Shown: piece after piece, positions 51,034 to 63,465 of the stretch
How positions within the stretch are numbered: position 1 is the first letter of the stretch
Layout of the letters: every line of letters starts with the position of its first letter
Assembly: GCA_037389465.1 (NCBI GenBank)
Contig: JAZARR010000171.1
Location: 1,302,001 to 1,366,000, forward strand
Length of the DNA stretch: 64,000 nt
Origin: Baylisascaris procyonis
Lineage: Eukaryota > Nematoda > Chromadorea > Rhabditida > Ascarididae
Direction: 5' to 3'
Translations under genes and position numbers: made by a program
The notes under the pieces: generated by a model
What the model was told of the DNA's origin: nothing
The model's input: the letters and a program-made list of their open reading frames with translations, nothing else
Databases searched by the model: none

Positions 51034-52680
51034 CTAAATCATGAAAATGTGCAATCTGCCGAATGCGCTGATCATTTAGCTGTTCCCATCACTCGAACAA
51101 GTGTGCCTATAATTCTTTCCAATGTTGAGAGATGAACAAAGTGGAGTTGGGACTACGAAATTCTGTGACTCGGAGAGGCCACAATGACCAACGGAGTGGT
51201 ACAAAAGCAAACGCGGGTACATGCACATGCGGATAAGAAATCGTCAAAACTCGCTTCCCCCATATGAATTTGTGAATGATATAATAAAGGAGGAGAATCT
51301 ATTCTGGGTTTCTTTCGGGCGCATCCAAGACTGCATGATGCCGCAGCTTAGTTAGAAATGGCCATAAGTGTGCGATTTGAATGCCAGTTTCCCTCCATAG
51401 TACGCTGATCGGCTAATCATTGTTGAAAAGCACAGTTCCTGAAGCAGTTTGCAACAGCATTTCCAGATGAATCTTATAGCAGCAAAAAGCCCTCAAATAT
51501 CACCAGGAAACTGGAACACTTCGCTTTCAATATAACTTTTGATCCTGGAATAGGAAGATGAAGCACAGGCATATATGCAAGAACTATGAGCATATACTAT
51601 CTTGAAAGCACGATTCAGGGCTTTGTAAGTCCCAAAAGACAACCTCACCGAAGCACGAACTTCTAAAACAAAAACGAAAAGATTTTATAGAATATCAGGC
51701 ACGTAAAACATAGGTTTTAAGGTGTCGAAATCGCCGCCTTTCATAATTCTATTCAGCACCAACGATGAAGCAAGTAGAGATTAACGGTAGAATTGTGCGC
51801 ATATTTTAGATTTTTCGCATAACGATACGAATTGCTCGAATATTTCAAACAAAACAATGATATCTATGCGCATTTATTTGATTTAGCAGTCAAATCAGCA
51901 TTATCAACACACCGGAAAAATTGTGAAACAATTCTGCACATAGAGTTCCTCAAAAGAAATTATTGCCAGCTGACTGTAAAATAACTACTAGGAGGCAACC
52001 ATCAGCCAAGAGTAGTTTTGGACAAACGAAACCAACTTTCTAATTATTACTGCGGCTTGAGGAATTTGTTAGGCGATGTGATTCTTCGCGCACAATTATA
52101 GAAAATAGCCTTCTTGAAGCTTGAGCTCTGACCACATCAGCACAGCTCATGTGAGTGTGCCGATGGGGCACAGGTGCCGATGATCACCATCCAAAATTCG
52201 CAACATGCTACTGCTAACGTTATTCAATTTCAAATGAAGAGAGGTATTTTGGGGTCGAATAATGGTAGATCTTGTTTGTAATCCTGCTCACGTATGAAAC
52301 ATTCCCATTGAAAAACCAAACACACACATCAACGATAACATATAGATTAGGTTTTTTGATCTTTTATGGTCATAAACACAACGTTCATTTAGAGAGCTGT
52401 GAAGAAGGATATTTAGTTATTCAGTTAGTGTTTGGACAGCTTAAGTCAGTAATCACATGCAAACATTACATAAGTAAGCGAATGAGTTAGTTGATGATTC
52501 TTGCTAGATGGACTCATCTTTCGAACTGCCGATTCTCCATTCAAAAACGTTAAAGAAAACCGGATTTTCTCGATGAGGTTTTTTCCTTCCCTTTGCTTTT
52601 TTGAAATATTCGCTTATAGCCGTATAGTTGCTATACTCTCAAGAAATTCATTATGCACAATTTCAAAGAAACCTACATAC

Positions 52681-52980
52681 GAGAACATAGTCGCTTATAC
52701 TTGTCGGTATTTTCCTTGTTCGTCGAATTGGTGTCGTAATATGTGGCGCAATCGATGGAATAATTTTCAGCTCATCGAATGTTTCCGAACGAGTTGTTGT
52801 GGGTAAACGCTTTCCACGAGTGGAACCAATAACCGTTATTACAGGCGGTTGATCATCGGGTGTCTGACGACGACAACGCCACGTTAACCATCGAGGAAGT
52901 AGTCCGAATGCGCAATTTTCGAGCGATGTACTCGGCACCGCTGCCTCATTATTATTTGCTCTCGCTACGGTCATTTGCAT
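52681..52980 (-). CDS. Hundred-codon exon, probably a first exon, unrecognised
   Basis: ATG at 52980 follows an in-frame TGA and the frame runs exactly 100 codons to the donor GTTCTC|GTATGT (52681, phase 0). The peptide starts MQMTVARANNNEAAVP and continues with FGLLPRWLTWRCRRQTPDDQ, SETFDELKIIPSIAP and TPIRRTRKIPTSISDYVL. Basic, no membrane segment, probably intracellular. No TTTCAG-type acceptor precedes it, which favours a first exon. The partner exon was not found. Confidence 0.55.
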
Positions 52981-53312
52981 AGTTCATATAAATAGTCACT
53001 TTTCTAATGATCAACCTCGTGGTTTCAGGATCATCTGATCCATACGATCGGCTTGAAGTTCATGCAATCTCGACGAAATCATAAGAAGAGTTAAAAAATC
53101 TTTAATGCCACAGTTTTCCGGAATCATCATTGAGTACAATCATTGAGTTCCATTACGATATCCTTCTGGCTCAACTGCGGCCGGATATCAGGGCAACTTG
53201 CGCGATTACGAGAAATCCTTAGATGACGAGCTTGAAAAGTTCCAAACTCATAAATATGCAGAGATTCGGCGAATGTCTCTTCATAGCAGGAAAATCTGCG
53301 CGTGAAACTTAC

Positions 53313-53443
53313 AAAATGATTTTCGATGTAGCCATTCTTTTCGCTATCCCTCCAGTTACGAGCAACGAATATAGGCAGTCGATGAAAAATGAGGTGTTGA
53401 AGATAGCTATTGGCCAATTTGAATACCATTCACTTGTGCAAAT
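53313..53443 (-). CDS. Membrane-protein exon candidate (possible 7TM receptor)
   Basis: Between the acceptor TTCACATTAG and the donor TTTT|GTAAGT (53313) one frame is open for 43 codons plus two bases. The peptide is ICTSEWYSNWPIAIFNTSFF then IDCLYSLLVTGGIAKRMATS, i.e. a Cys and Trp-containing loop, a hydrophobic helix with an Asp, and a basic end. This resembles the loop-TM5 region of nematode serpentine receptors. A second frame is also open through the donor, so the call is tentative. Confidence 0.38.
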
Positions 53444-54110
53444 CTAATGTGAATTGAGGAATAAATAAATATCCTAGAATTTTGCTTCAGGCATTCCTCT
53501 CGTCTCACGTATGTAAATAAGAAATTTAGTGAGTTACGATGAAGTTAATGTGTGAAATATGTCAAGCACCACATCATAATACTATTAAGGCGCATAAAAT
53601 TTGCATATGGCGTGAAGGCAACTAGTGATGCTATTGGATGATGTTTTATTTCCAGACGAGTCGGACCGTGCAAATTGAAGAGGTTGAAACGTGCGAGTGA
53701 ATAGCGTGGAAACAGCTGTGCACAATGTGACCCGAAGCGATGGTTAGTTGTAAGACGAGGCTCAACGATGGCCAATTTGGTGACAAGATGCGAGCTGTTA
53801 GTTGCGTTGAATCCTGGAATTAGTGAGATGGATTAAAAGGAAACATATCAACGAATGTCATCATCTTCAACAACGATGGCGGAAATGTGAAACGAAAAAA
53901 GCTATCGTCATCATGCATTCCGAGATGAAGCAAGAAACAAATCGAATCATTCGCATCGATGCTTCCTTTAGTCACAGTGAAACACCAAATTAGCACAAAC
54001 CACTCGACAATGATGTGAGATGATGCCAATACATCGAATAGCAAATTCACTACATGTTGTGTTAGAAGTTTTAGCATCAAAGTTAAGATTATATCGCTCA
54101 TAAATATTTC
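53444..54110 (-). other. Region with several overlapping coding-like frames
   Basis: A minus-strand ORF (54101-53820) begins with a hydrophobic stretch. It is followed by an acceptor-like TAATTCCAG at about 53814 and two more open frames to about 53545. I could not settle a frame or phase that joins the exon at 53443. Probably the 5' part of the same gene or of a decayed copy. Confidence 0.25.
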
Positions 54111-54166
54111 TTCTAAAGCAATCGGAGATTCACAAACTTATACGGGCTATGAAAATGTGTAAAAAT

Positions 54167-54274
54167 CATCAATTTGTTTCTATCAGGATCTGCGATAATC
54201 TATTTATATGCGCTTGTATACATCAATTTGTTTCTATCAGGATCTGCGATGATCTGTTTATATGCGCTTGTATA
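54167..54274. repeat. Tandem duplication, 54-bp period
   Basis: Copy 1 54167-54220, copy 2 54221-54274, beginning CATCAATTTGTTTCTATCAG. The copies differ at two or three bases near their middle and end. Confidence 0.9.
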
Positions 54275-57200
54275 AGTATGAAGAACGGATACGATAGAAG
54301 TTATCAAAAATATTACCCTTTCGAATAACGTTAGGGTTGCACTGAAATTCGATGACCTTAGCGAAAATGTTTTATAAGAATAATATCTGCAAAGCAAATT
54401 TTTTTGTGAACTAAGACATAAAGTATTATGCGAATATCATTGAATTTCTCTTCGCAGAAATATTCAGAAATGTTGGAGTGGAGTTTTTCCGACAAAATAA
54501 GAGCGCATTTTTCCAATTTTTTTGGTCAACTGAATAACAATCATCATTTAAAACAGCCGTTATTGCTTTCCAGGAATTGATGAAGCTCTATGATTGCATA
54601 ACATTTTAGTCCACTGAATACAAAAACTGAGCAGATAAAGGTTTAAAACTAAATGTGCGGCGGTGAATTTGAAACGGGCAATAAGAATATGAACTATCAG
54701 GAAGGAAGGAATATAATAACATATTAAGCAATTTATGAGAACACAATTCATCGTATTGAAAAATATACAAGTGGAGCTAACAAAATATTGATATTGGTAG
54801 TGTTGGAATGAACTCATGAAATGGACGGTTTCGCTCAAACAGGGTATTTGAATTTTCACAAGTAAATAAGTTGGACTCATGACGGTTAGAGGCTAATAAG
54901 TTGAAATTACAAGGCGAGTAGATGCATAAATTCAAAAACGTTGATTAATACACCAGAAAATATCGGGTCACATGAATAAATTGTAGAAAATGTGAATAAG
55001 AGATTTGAATGACCGTAAAAGCGGAAGAAAGACGTATCGATGATTCGCACATATACAGGAAACTTTTCTAAATAAGGAGAGATTTTAGTCGGCTCTGCGC
55101 TTATATATAAGACTCTTCTTCGATAATTGAATAATACTATTTGGATGGAATATGCACAAATGGAAACAAAAAAAAAACCCGCATTGGAACGAAAAGATTA
55201 ATGAGGTCAAAACGAATAGCTTCATTTCACTAGAAAAGCCGAATGCTTATTGAAATGCATTAGATGGATGAAATTTCTCATTATCCATATGCATACGCCT
55301 TTAGAAAATCCATTAAGCAGTCCGTTGTTTTTTTAGGAAAATGCTGTTTGCAACAGCCACAAAAATTTTTATTTTTATTTTTTTTTGCATTGAATAATGC
55401 AAATGCATAGAAAGCGTAATATTGCACAAAAACGTATATACTTGTAGGCAAAGGTTTTCGAACCACTAAGACAGAATCTTGAATCTTCTGCCGTATAGTC
55501 CGCTGTTCTGAAGCAATATAAGCTTGCCGATATCAGCTTAATTTGTGACCTCATACTGATGAATAAGATTGATCCGACTGCTCTCAATTATAGGAATTGT
55601 TGCAACTGACAGAGCAGAAATACGGATGACAGCATTCTCGAACGAGAAGAAGTTACAGGGGAATCGATGAGAAATTTTGACGTCCTATAAGCATGCCAAG
55701 ATACAAGCATATCCGGAGGAATAACTTTATGTCATTTCATAAAAATTAGCAAAAGCAACCCTATCGGCTTATTATCAACAATAAAAATTAGTTTTATATC
55801 ATCTAGTCATAATAAACATCTAGTACTATCTCGTACAATATCTGCTAGTATAGTTAAGTGCATGATATCTCCACACTAGATATGCGTAATAATGTATGAC
55901 AAGTAATTTCTACAACATATGAGCCGAAAGCTAGCGTCAATAGATTCTCGGCAGTATTCTTATCAAGTAAACAGCATATTGCCTCGAAAGTTACAAAGGT
56001 CGTCGAATGGCTTTCGAAAGCTTCTCTACTCCCCGTAGCAATTGCTGCAGACTTTTTAACAGTTACTTAACTTAAGAAACTGCTTAAACAACGCTTTTTT
56101 AAAACCGATGAAGCTGTGAAACGATCGCAGGTTAAAAGTATCCAAAAAAAAAACAAATCATTTGTGTGTTCCTTCGTAGAAGGAAGAAATATTACGCATA
56201 TCACGCTAAATTCTCACTCTTTTTATATATGTTATATATAGAAATCTATTTTTGCGCAATACATCAAATTGAATATTGTTGCAGACGTCGAAGCTCATTG
56301 TTGAATTCATTGAAAAAAAAGTGAAGTTGAAAATATTTTCTCTTGGAATTTTTTTTGGGGGGGGGGGCATTTATGAGCTCGTAGAATAGATGAATACCTT
56401 TAATATAGTTCAACAATTGCGAGAAAAATTTGCATAAAACAGCAAATACAGATGAAGAGTGAGGCGGAATTCACTCTCGACGGATACAATACAGACGAAA
56501 GATAGGAAACCCTGACAGTAGTATCAATTAGAAGCGATATAGATTCAACGACAGCTATGCTTCTTTTGGCTATCATTCTGCATAAATTTACAGTATTACC
56601 ACAAAAACATAGCTGGAGTTACATATATTCGAAAAAATTTCGGAATATTTTGTCTAGAAGGAGCCCTTTACTGAGGAGAGGTGCACTTTGTCAGCAAAAC
56701 TGTAATACGGTTCGATGGCGCAAAGCGTTTTCTCGAAAAGAAAACCTATCACTTTGTTTGGAGTTTACGGTAAAAGATTGCGGTTATTTTTCAACAACAG
56801 AGCTTACGGTAAATCTTTTCTCGCCTGTAGGTTAGAGAGTTGAAGAATGAATGCAGAGTTTATTAAAAGCGATACGGCAGTTCATGCACATGGACAACAT
56901 GTGAGCAGTTACAGGGGCATAGTGATAGACCGAAGGATTATACGACATAATGCAATCTCATCACCGAAATGACACAATCACATCAATCTTAATGAAACAA
57001 CTGAGAAAAATCGTTCACTATCGTTGACAGAATTTTTCGACCATTCTGGATTAAAATTGAAAGGAGTGATAGAGGAATGACATTAGAAAAGAGAAATAAC
57101 AAAGAAGGAATGAGGAACTCCAGTCATTTCTTTGAGCATGATAAATCTTATTTGCATCGGATTGAGAATTTGCAAGGTCTCCTAGTATTATGGAAGATGA

Positions 57201-58890
57201 GACCTGTTGGTTTTGGGGCAACTGACTGGCTTGAGATACGAACACAGATATGAAGACAGCTTTCAAATCATGCTTTCTGCGTTTTTTTTTTTTGGAATCA
57301 CCATGTGCAAGAAAGGTTTTTACGAATGCACGAAAAAAATAGCCAGCTCTAATAGAATTCATAAGCAAAATTCTTCTCTCTATAGCAATTTTCTTAGACG
57401 TTCGCTTGAAATAATATTTGGTTGGGTATTTTACTACTCTCGCGTTTTTTAAAGTTTCAGTAGAGTAACAGATCCGATAACAATACACCGATGTAATATG
57501 AAAACTCCTTTGTAAATATACGGTCAATTTCGTCTATTGACGCATTCAGCGATAAAATGCGCAAGAGAATACAACAACCCATGATGAGAACATCAATCGT
57601 AATTCGATGTGATCGGCAAATTTAGATGATGCGAAAGCGCTACATTTAACGCCTCTTTTTTTTGCCACCAGGATATCTGAGCGGCTAAAAATGGTATCTT
57701 TTCACTAAGTTAATTTCTGGATTTTTCTTAATGATGTCATAATTTTTATTATGCAATCGAAAATTGCTTAATGCAATACACAATATTTTCAATTCATTAT
57801 ATGGAATAATTTTCGTATAAGCAACGCTGTTATTTTCATCTTCGATGATTCTATCCAATTTGCAATATAACGCAATTTACATAAATATGCATGATTAAAT
57901 TCCATTCAAAATTGGTTTCTTTCATCAATGATTTATGCACAACTTTGCAACCTTTATTTGCCTTTTGCGATTTTTACTCTTTTAAAATTATTCATCTTTG
58001 AATGACTAAAGACGTGGGCAAAGATCGAGTAGAATCAATCCAGTGGAAAATTCCCAATTGAAATATAGGCTCATTTGCATGCAAAATATAGAAAGCGCAA
58101 TTAAATTACTCCACGTATATTGGCATTTTAGAAGCGAAATGTAATCATATACATTTCATAAATAAAACTTACAGCTATAAGCCGCCATTCTATTCGACGC
58201 AGTGGGATGGCTTTTGTCTCGAAGGATACCAATTGAAACTTTCTTAGTGCTGAATTTCAGGATCAGCATGAAGGAACACCACCATTTGATACAACCGTAG
58301 CTAAATACTGAAGCCAAATTTATGTACCATTTCAACCGTAGCTAATCCTTTCTTAGCACGAAAGCAATAAAACAGCGGCTGCCTAGGAAGCATGTAGCGC
58401 AAAGCTATTGTCATTGTCCATCAAAGGTCCATATTTGCATATTCTGTTCCTTCCAGATGAATGCGTACTAACATTCGGGAAATGCATGAGTGCGTCCAAG
58501 ACCTGTAAAACTATGACGAGAGATTGCGCATGAATGCTAATGCATCGTTTCACAAATCTTTGATCGCAATAAGAAATCACAACATATTTTGTTGCAGCCG
58601 AAGACTACACTATATATCAAGATGTATATCGCGCGTATGTCATACGAGCGATGGGTAGAAAATCCAACACTACAGCAATAAAATTTTCTAAGCAATCTTG
58701 CTTTGAACTTACGCGAGTAGTACGTTTTGACTTGTACCAAAAATTATGCACTATTTACTATAATTGCTTCTTGCTAGGATCGAGATTATTAAATCCCCTA
58801 TCGCCGCAAACCTTAAAATTTACACGGTCATCTGGAATAGGCAATCATGTAAATTGTGAAACTTGTATTTTTTAGTCAAAATATACTCAC
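54275..58890. other. Stretch with no convincing gene
   Basis: A/T-rich, short ORFs only. It holds a G11 run (56357-56367). A short plus-strand peptide RRSGMAFVS at about 58200 resembles an RNP1 motif but has no supporting splice sites. Confidence 0.4.
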
Positions 58891-59187
58891 AACTAAGCCA
58901 TGGAAGGCAGCATGGCTCTCGCCATTGAACTTCAAACTAATCCATGGCCTGAACGCATGAACTGCACTGGTATGACTGTATTCCCTAGAAAAACCAAAGA
59001 TCACTGCACTTTCTTCTCTGCCCGACCATTGAGGATTTAAGAACGCCTTGATTTTCAGATTCCATGGCTCTTGGATTGCGGATTGCTGGTGCCACAAAAG
59101 GCGGATCGAAGCAAAGAAGAAACTTCGAGGCGACTGTGGTGCGTCAGTTCGAAATGTAAAAAGCTTCGCCAGCTCAGTTACGATATT
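58891..59187 (-). CDS. Exon candidate with strong donor, unrecognised
   Basis: The frame is open for 99 codons and ends at GTT|GTGAGT (58891). The true 5' boundary is unclear; GCACCAG at about 59084 is one possible acceptor. Peptide pieces: EPWNLKIKAFLNPQWSGREE, AVIFGFSREYSHTSAVHAFR and PWISLKFNGESHAAFHG. Aromatic-rich and well mixed. The plus strand also has a shorter open frame here. No family recognised. Confidence 0.4.
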
Positions 59188-59973
59188 TCATGAGGCAAAA
59201 CTTAAGGAGGCATGAGCGTTGCACACATGCACAGTATGTAAAGTAGCACACAAGCGCATGAATATAGCAAGCCACCTATTTGGAAAAGAAAAAAAAACGT
59301 TGAAAAAAGTGCACAAAACCCCACTCAATCGTACCTTCAATATGCACACAAAGTAAAGCTCAGTACACCTCGTTACAAAATTCTAATAAGGCTCAGAAAA
59401 TATTGCTTTCTTCCTTGTAAGGAAACTTCTTGATCGAACTGAATATTCTTTGATGGACAATTTGATAGGCATTGTACAAATAATCATATGAGAAAAACTA
59501 TGGTAGTGATAAAGGACAACAAAAGAGGGCATAAAGACAGTGCATCAATTTACTGTGATTGACCGTGTGAGAGCTTCGAAAGGAATCCTAGGATATTTTC
59601 GCTATTTACTCGATTGTAGTGAAAAAGCATCGCATTCAAGAACAAGGAATGCGCACTTGGGCCAGAAATTTTAAGTGTTTCATAGGTGATCATAATGGAG
59701 TCTGCAGAGGCGCAAGTTAAGATCTAATGTCATATCAGCTAAATTATGGATAGATATTAATGCTCGTTGATGGTCACCGTTTTGGAGCACAGGAGGAAAC
59801 AGAAATCGTTATGAGACCCAAACATAATAGCGTCTAAATCATTAATTTGAAATCGTTTTGCAGTATTCATTCATATGTCTACCTATGGAGTCGGAATAAA
59901 CATCAGACATTAATTATATAGTTGCTACTGCCACTCCGACGAGTAAATAGCACAACAAAATCTTCCTATTTAG

Positions 59974-60370
59974 TTTTGGATGCGTAGCACGTCAAATAAT
60001 TATATCAGTAAAATCGATTGAAGCCATACAAACGATTCTACATCAACAATGCAAAACAAGAGCGCCTGAAGTACTACATGATGGAAACTATGAGCCTTGC
60101 GTTAAGCACTACCTTCGAAACGATGATCTCTCTGTGAAAGAAAATTACTGTCATCTCAGGTGGTTCCCTTACTTATTTATTGCAGGTGTTCCCCGATCGG
60201 CTAAACAACTGGACGTTTTGAATATGTGGATAACATTGGGGCAAGTATCAGAAGTGCATATGTTCTATGGCCGCAAGTGGCAAATGGCGCAATTCCATAG
60301 CAGCATTCAAGAAGTGTTCACTTGGGAATTGAGGTGCTTTCTTCTATTCAGAATTCTAAAGCATGAATAG
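59974..60370 (+). CDS. RNA-binding protein exon: tail of one RRM and most of a second (divergent)
   Basis: After CCTATTTAG one base and 131 codons run to TAG at 60368-60370; a donor-like GAG|GTGCTT at about 60333 may end the exon earlier. The second half reads YLFIAGVPRSAKQLDVLNMW, then ITLGQVSEVHMFYG, then RKWQMAQFHSSIQEV. This follows the RRM order: RNP2 strand, helix 1, G-V turn, strand 2, then an RNP1-like strand. The RNP1 aromatics are poorly kept. About 66 residues earlier, FGCV with KSIEAIQTIL looks like the end of a first RRM, and hnRNP-type tandem RRMs have similar spacing. An alternative acceptor is TTATATCAG at about 60010. Upstream exons were not found. Confidence 0.42.
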
Positions 60371-60652
60371 CGAACATCAGCAAACAAAGTTAAAATTGGC
60401 ATGCCTCCTAGAGTGAAACAAAAAAAAAAAAAACGTTAATAGCACCGAAAAAAAAAAGTTTCATTTTATTGATGACCTCTCCCAAAGCTGATTTCGCTAT
60501 GAGATTGTATAAAAGCTAAACAAATAGAACAATATATGGAACAAGCTGGCCCAATACTCATTCATTGTAAATCTGCTCACTGAACAATCAAGCGCCGAAA
60601 AAGTTCAAAAAAAGTGAGCCAGCGTATGAATTGCACTCTTGCAGTCTTGCTT

Positions 60653-60780
60653 AACTGACCACTCGGTCAGTTACTCGGCCATAAAATTGGAGGAAATACT
60701 AAAACATCCGCTGCAGAACGCTCATATTTCAAGTAATGATGATGACCGGCTGAATAAAGTCCGGTCAGTTTTTACTGACC
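60653..60780. repeat. Two hairpins with the same arm sequence
   Basis: AACTGACC (60653-60660) pairs with GGTCAGTT (60665-60672) across a 4-base loop. GGTCAGT (60763-60769) pairs with ACTGACC (60774-60780) across TTTT. The two hairpins share the arm GGTCAGT/ACTGACC about 100 bp apart. Confidence 0.85.
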
Positions 60781-61279
60781 GCATCTCGGCTCTGACTTCC
60801 TACTCCCTTCGATTTTTTCGATCTCCGATTGCCATTGAACACTTTTGATGGGCTATCGACCGAAAAAAATTTGGACCGACTAGCAAAAAAAATTTTCCAC
60901 GTGTAATAAGATCGCTTCTGGGAACAGCATGCGATTTAATGGATACCAACTGCAATATGTCTGATCGTAAACTTCATACAAATTCTCGTGTGCATTTTCA
61001 TATGCATGTAGCTAATTTTTGAGGTGACAAATTAAATTCTGATAGTGGAGAACTAAACGAGGAACACTGATGCAACATCCACTTTCAGTTCATCATTATC
61101 GGCAAACTCTCGGCTAAACGAACAAAACCGATAGAAAAACGGATCGGCGTTAAGAAGAGACGTAATTCCTCGATAAGCCGATAAAGATGGTGCCACGAAA
61201 TCATTATATAAACACTGTTGCCTAAACGTTGACGCTTACGAATAGAAAAATATCACAAGCGCACGTGTAGATTTTTAAT

Positions 61280-61315
61280 TTATCGAATATATCGAATATC
61301 GAATATCGAATATTG
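61280..61315. repeat. ATCGAAT heptamer repeat
   Basis: Four to five copies of a 7-9 bp unit (TATCGAATA). Confidence 0.75.
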
Positions 61316-62118
61316 GATAAAAGCTGATAAGGCGAAAATTTCAAAAGATGAGACGTGTTTTAGATCAAAACAAAAATTTTCTTTATGACGTCATAACGTT
61401 TTTGTTATAAAGTGATAAACAGATGAAAATTGGAAGCCACTAGTTACGACATAGGTGATTTTTAGCTGAAAGTTTTTTTTTGGTGGGTCAAGATTGTAAG
61501 GATGCTCAGTTTTCTGTCAGTAAATCACTCTTTGGCTCATCGCCACGGAAAAAGGAGGAATGGCTGATTTTTTTTTTTCGAAAATTGGAGTTGTTTAGAT
61601 ACAAGGATTATCGAAATTTTGAAGTTCGCACGATGGGGTTATGACCTTCGCTGAGCCGACAGGCCTAGCAAGCTGACTTTTTATAGAATCGAAAGTATGC
61701 GGCGCTCTTAAGGCGGAGTTATTTTAAGCAGAGAAGCTGAAAGCTAATTTTTGCGTCGTTTAGTTGCTAGTGCGTTGCATAACTAATCACATTAGAGGTC
61801 AAAACGAACTTCTGCATTGCAGTGCAGAAAAAAAAAAAGACGCAGTGAGATGGCCCAGAAATTAGCTGTTGACGATCCCGAAATTTCGTACAATCCTGCT
61901 ACTGGTCTCAATGATGCGGAACTTGGCGCTCCTAGATAGAAGCGAAATTTATGCGAAAATTGATGAAAGCAAGGTAATAAGTAAACCTTAGGCTTCAACA
62001 ATAACGTTGCAGAATTAATCCAAATTTCACTCGTTAAAATAGATTTTTTTAGGCGTACATACTTTGTATCGTATATAGTGATACTGTACTCGTAAATGCA
62101 AAATAGAGGATATAAGGC

Positions 62119-62304
62119 ATGAATGCTGCCACCCGTTTGTTTCGTAAATTAGATAATGAGAAATTTCCGTATGGGGAAGAATACGCTTCGCCGAGATGCA
62201 GCGAGATTTATAATGACGCTTCATCATCACTTATTCAGACAGCAACTTTCATTGATCGACCGGCGGTACATTTTCGACGTCTGCAATTGAAATTTGCGCT
62301 CTGA
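62119..62304 (+). CDS. Small ORF, possible exon
   Basis: ATG at 62119, 61 codons. The peptide ATRLFRKLDNEKFPYGEEYA, SPRCSEIYND, RPAVHFRRLQLKF has an ordinary composition. No clear donor or acceptor. Not recognised. Confidence 0.22.
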   Translation: MNAATRLFRKLDNEKFPYGEEYASPRCSEIYNDASSSLIQTATFIDRPAVHFRRLQLKFAL

Positions 62305-62446
62305 AGAAGACAGACAAAATTTGAACATTTTTTTCTTCAGAATTACTGCAAAGCAACATTCGAAATTCTGAGATTCGAGCGGAAACAATGGCAAACTTTG
62401 AAAATTTCACTAATGGGGAATTTAATTTGAATCGAGAAGTGGGACA

Positions 62447-62803
62447 TTGCCAACGATAGAGCAATCAGCGTCGCGCAATTTGAGAAAATTCAAGATCAAG
62501 AAGCTAAGTGGAGTGGCCGTAAAATCAGTTGGCTCTGACGATTACCAATCAAAGTTTGCGATTAAAACATCCCTTTGTTGTCATATCACATTTGAAATTC
62601 AAAACATTCCGCTGCATAGCAACCACAAGAATTCCATAAGAAATATCCATAAAACCCACAAATATCCATATGAAAAAGAAATGCTCAACAATTTCAAATG
62701 GATTTTAGAACTCAACAATTATCGTGAAATACGTCGTATCTTCTTCGACGATTTGTCAAAGGCAATCGCGAAAATTCGCCTATTTATGGTTGCTAAAAAA
62801 TAA
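62447..62803 (+). CDS. 118-codon ORF, possible exon or small gene
   Basis: ATG at 62447 to TAA at 62803, Lys/Ile/Asn-rich. Pieces: RNLRKFKIKKLSGVAVKSVG, HNKNS-type polar stretch, NNYREIRRIFFDDLSKAIAK. Long for chance in this DNA but without splice or family support. Confidence 0.25.
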   Translation: MPTIEQSASRNLRKFKIKKLSGVAVKSVGSDDYQSKFAIKTSLCCHITFEIQNIPLHSNHKNSIRNIHKTHKYPYEKEMLNNFKWILELNNYREIRRIFFDDLSKAIAKIRLFMVAKK

Positions 62804-63219
62804 CGTTGAAAATAAACGACGTAAATAATGTTGTCAACGCACTCTTTAAACTAATTTCCGCTGGATAAGTCGAACAATGAGATAGGCGGAAAAGTGGCTA
62901 AACATTTGAATGTGGGGCGTTTTTCATGTAGTTGCCCGCGTCTACATATGCATATTTCTTTCCAACACCCATTTCAAGAAAAAGTAAGATCGCTCCCGAC
63001 TTGAAAATTTTCTAAAGCAACCGTTCAGCTATTTACTACAGCACCTATGACCTCCTAAGTCGGCATGTCGTCCTCCTTCTTGTTCTTTCGGACCATATCG
63101 ACGCCCATGATTTAGGCGCCCCAAAACATCGGCGTCGACATCATTCGATGCCTATGATCTGGTATGCTCAAACGATCGGCGTCAAAATGATTCGCCTACG
63201 TTGCTCTAGTCAAAAATCA

Positions 63220-63465
63220 TCATTTGAATATTAATTGTGCAAGGCAAAAAATCGCTAGATAATTCGATGCGAAAAAAACATACTTTTTGAAAACCACTTT
63301 GCTAGTTTTATATCGTGCACAGAAGGTTGGTTCTCCATAACAAGAAATAACTGCTAAACTCAAGGGCGTTAAGATTAAATTTGCGCAATAATCGAACGCT
63401 GCAATTACACTGCCGACGAAAGCGATTACGCCCGTAAGTTGCATAAGCCAAAGTAGTGAGTGCAT
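63220..63465 (-). CDS. Small hydrophobic ORF, possible membrane protein or first exon
   Basis: ATG at 63465 follows an in-frame TAA; 81 codons. The N-terminal half is a long hydrophobic stretch (LWLMQLTGVIAFVGSVIAAF, DYCANLILTPLSLAVISC), consistent with one long or two short membrane helices, then polar residues. No donor was identified and no family recognised. Confidence 0.3.
   Translation of the reverse strand: MHSLLWLMQLTGVIAFVGSVIAAFDYCANLILTPLSLAVISCYGEPTFCARYKTSKVVFKKYVFFASNYLAIFCLAQLIFK

Larger units (their letters stand above)
60371..62118. other. Stretch with no convincing gene
   Basis: Contains the hairpin pair and an (ATCGAAT)n microsatellite at 61280-61315. No exon supported. 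Confidence 0.4.
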
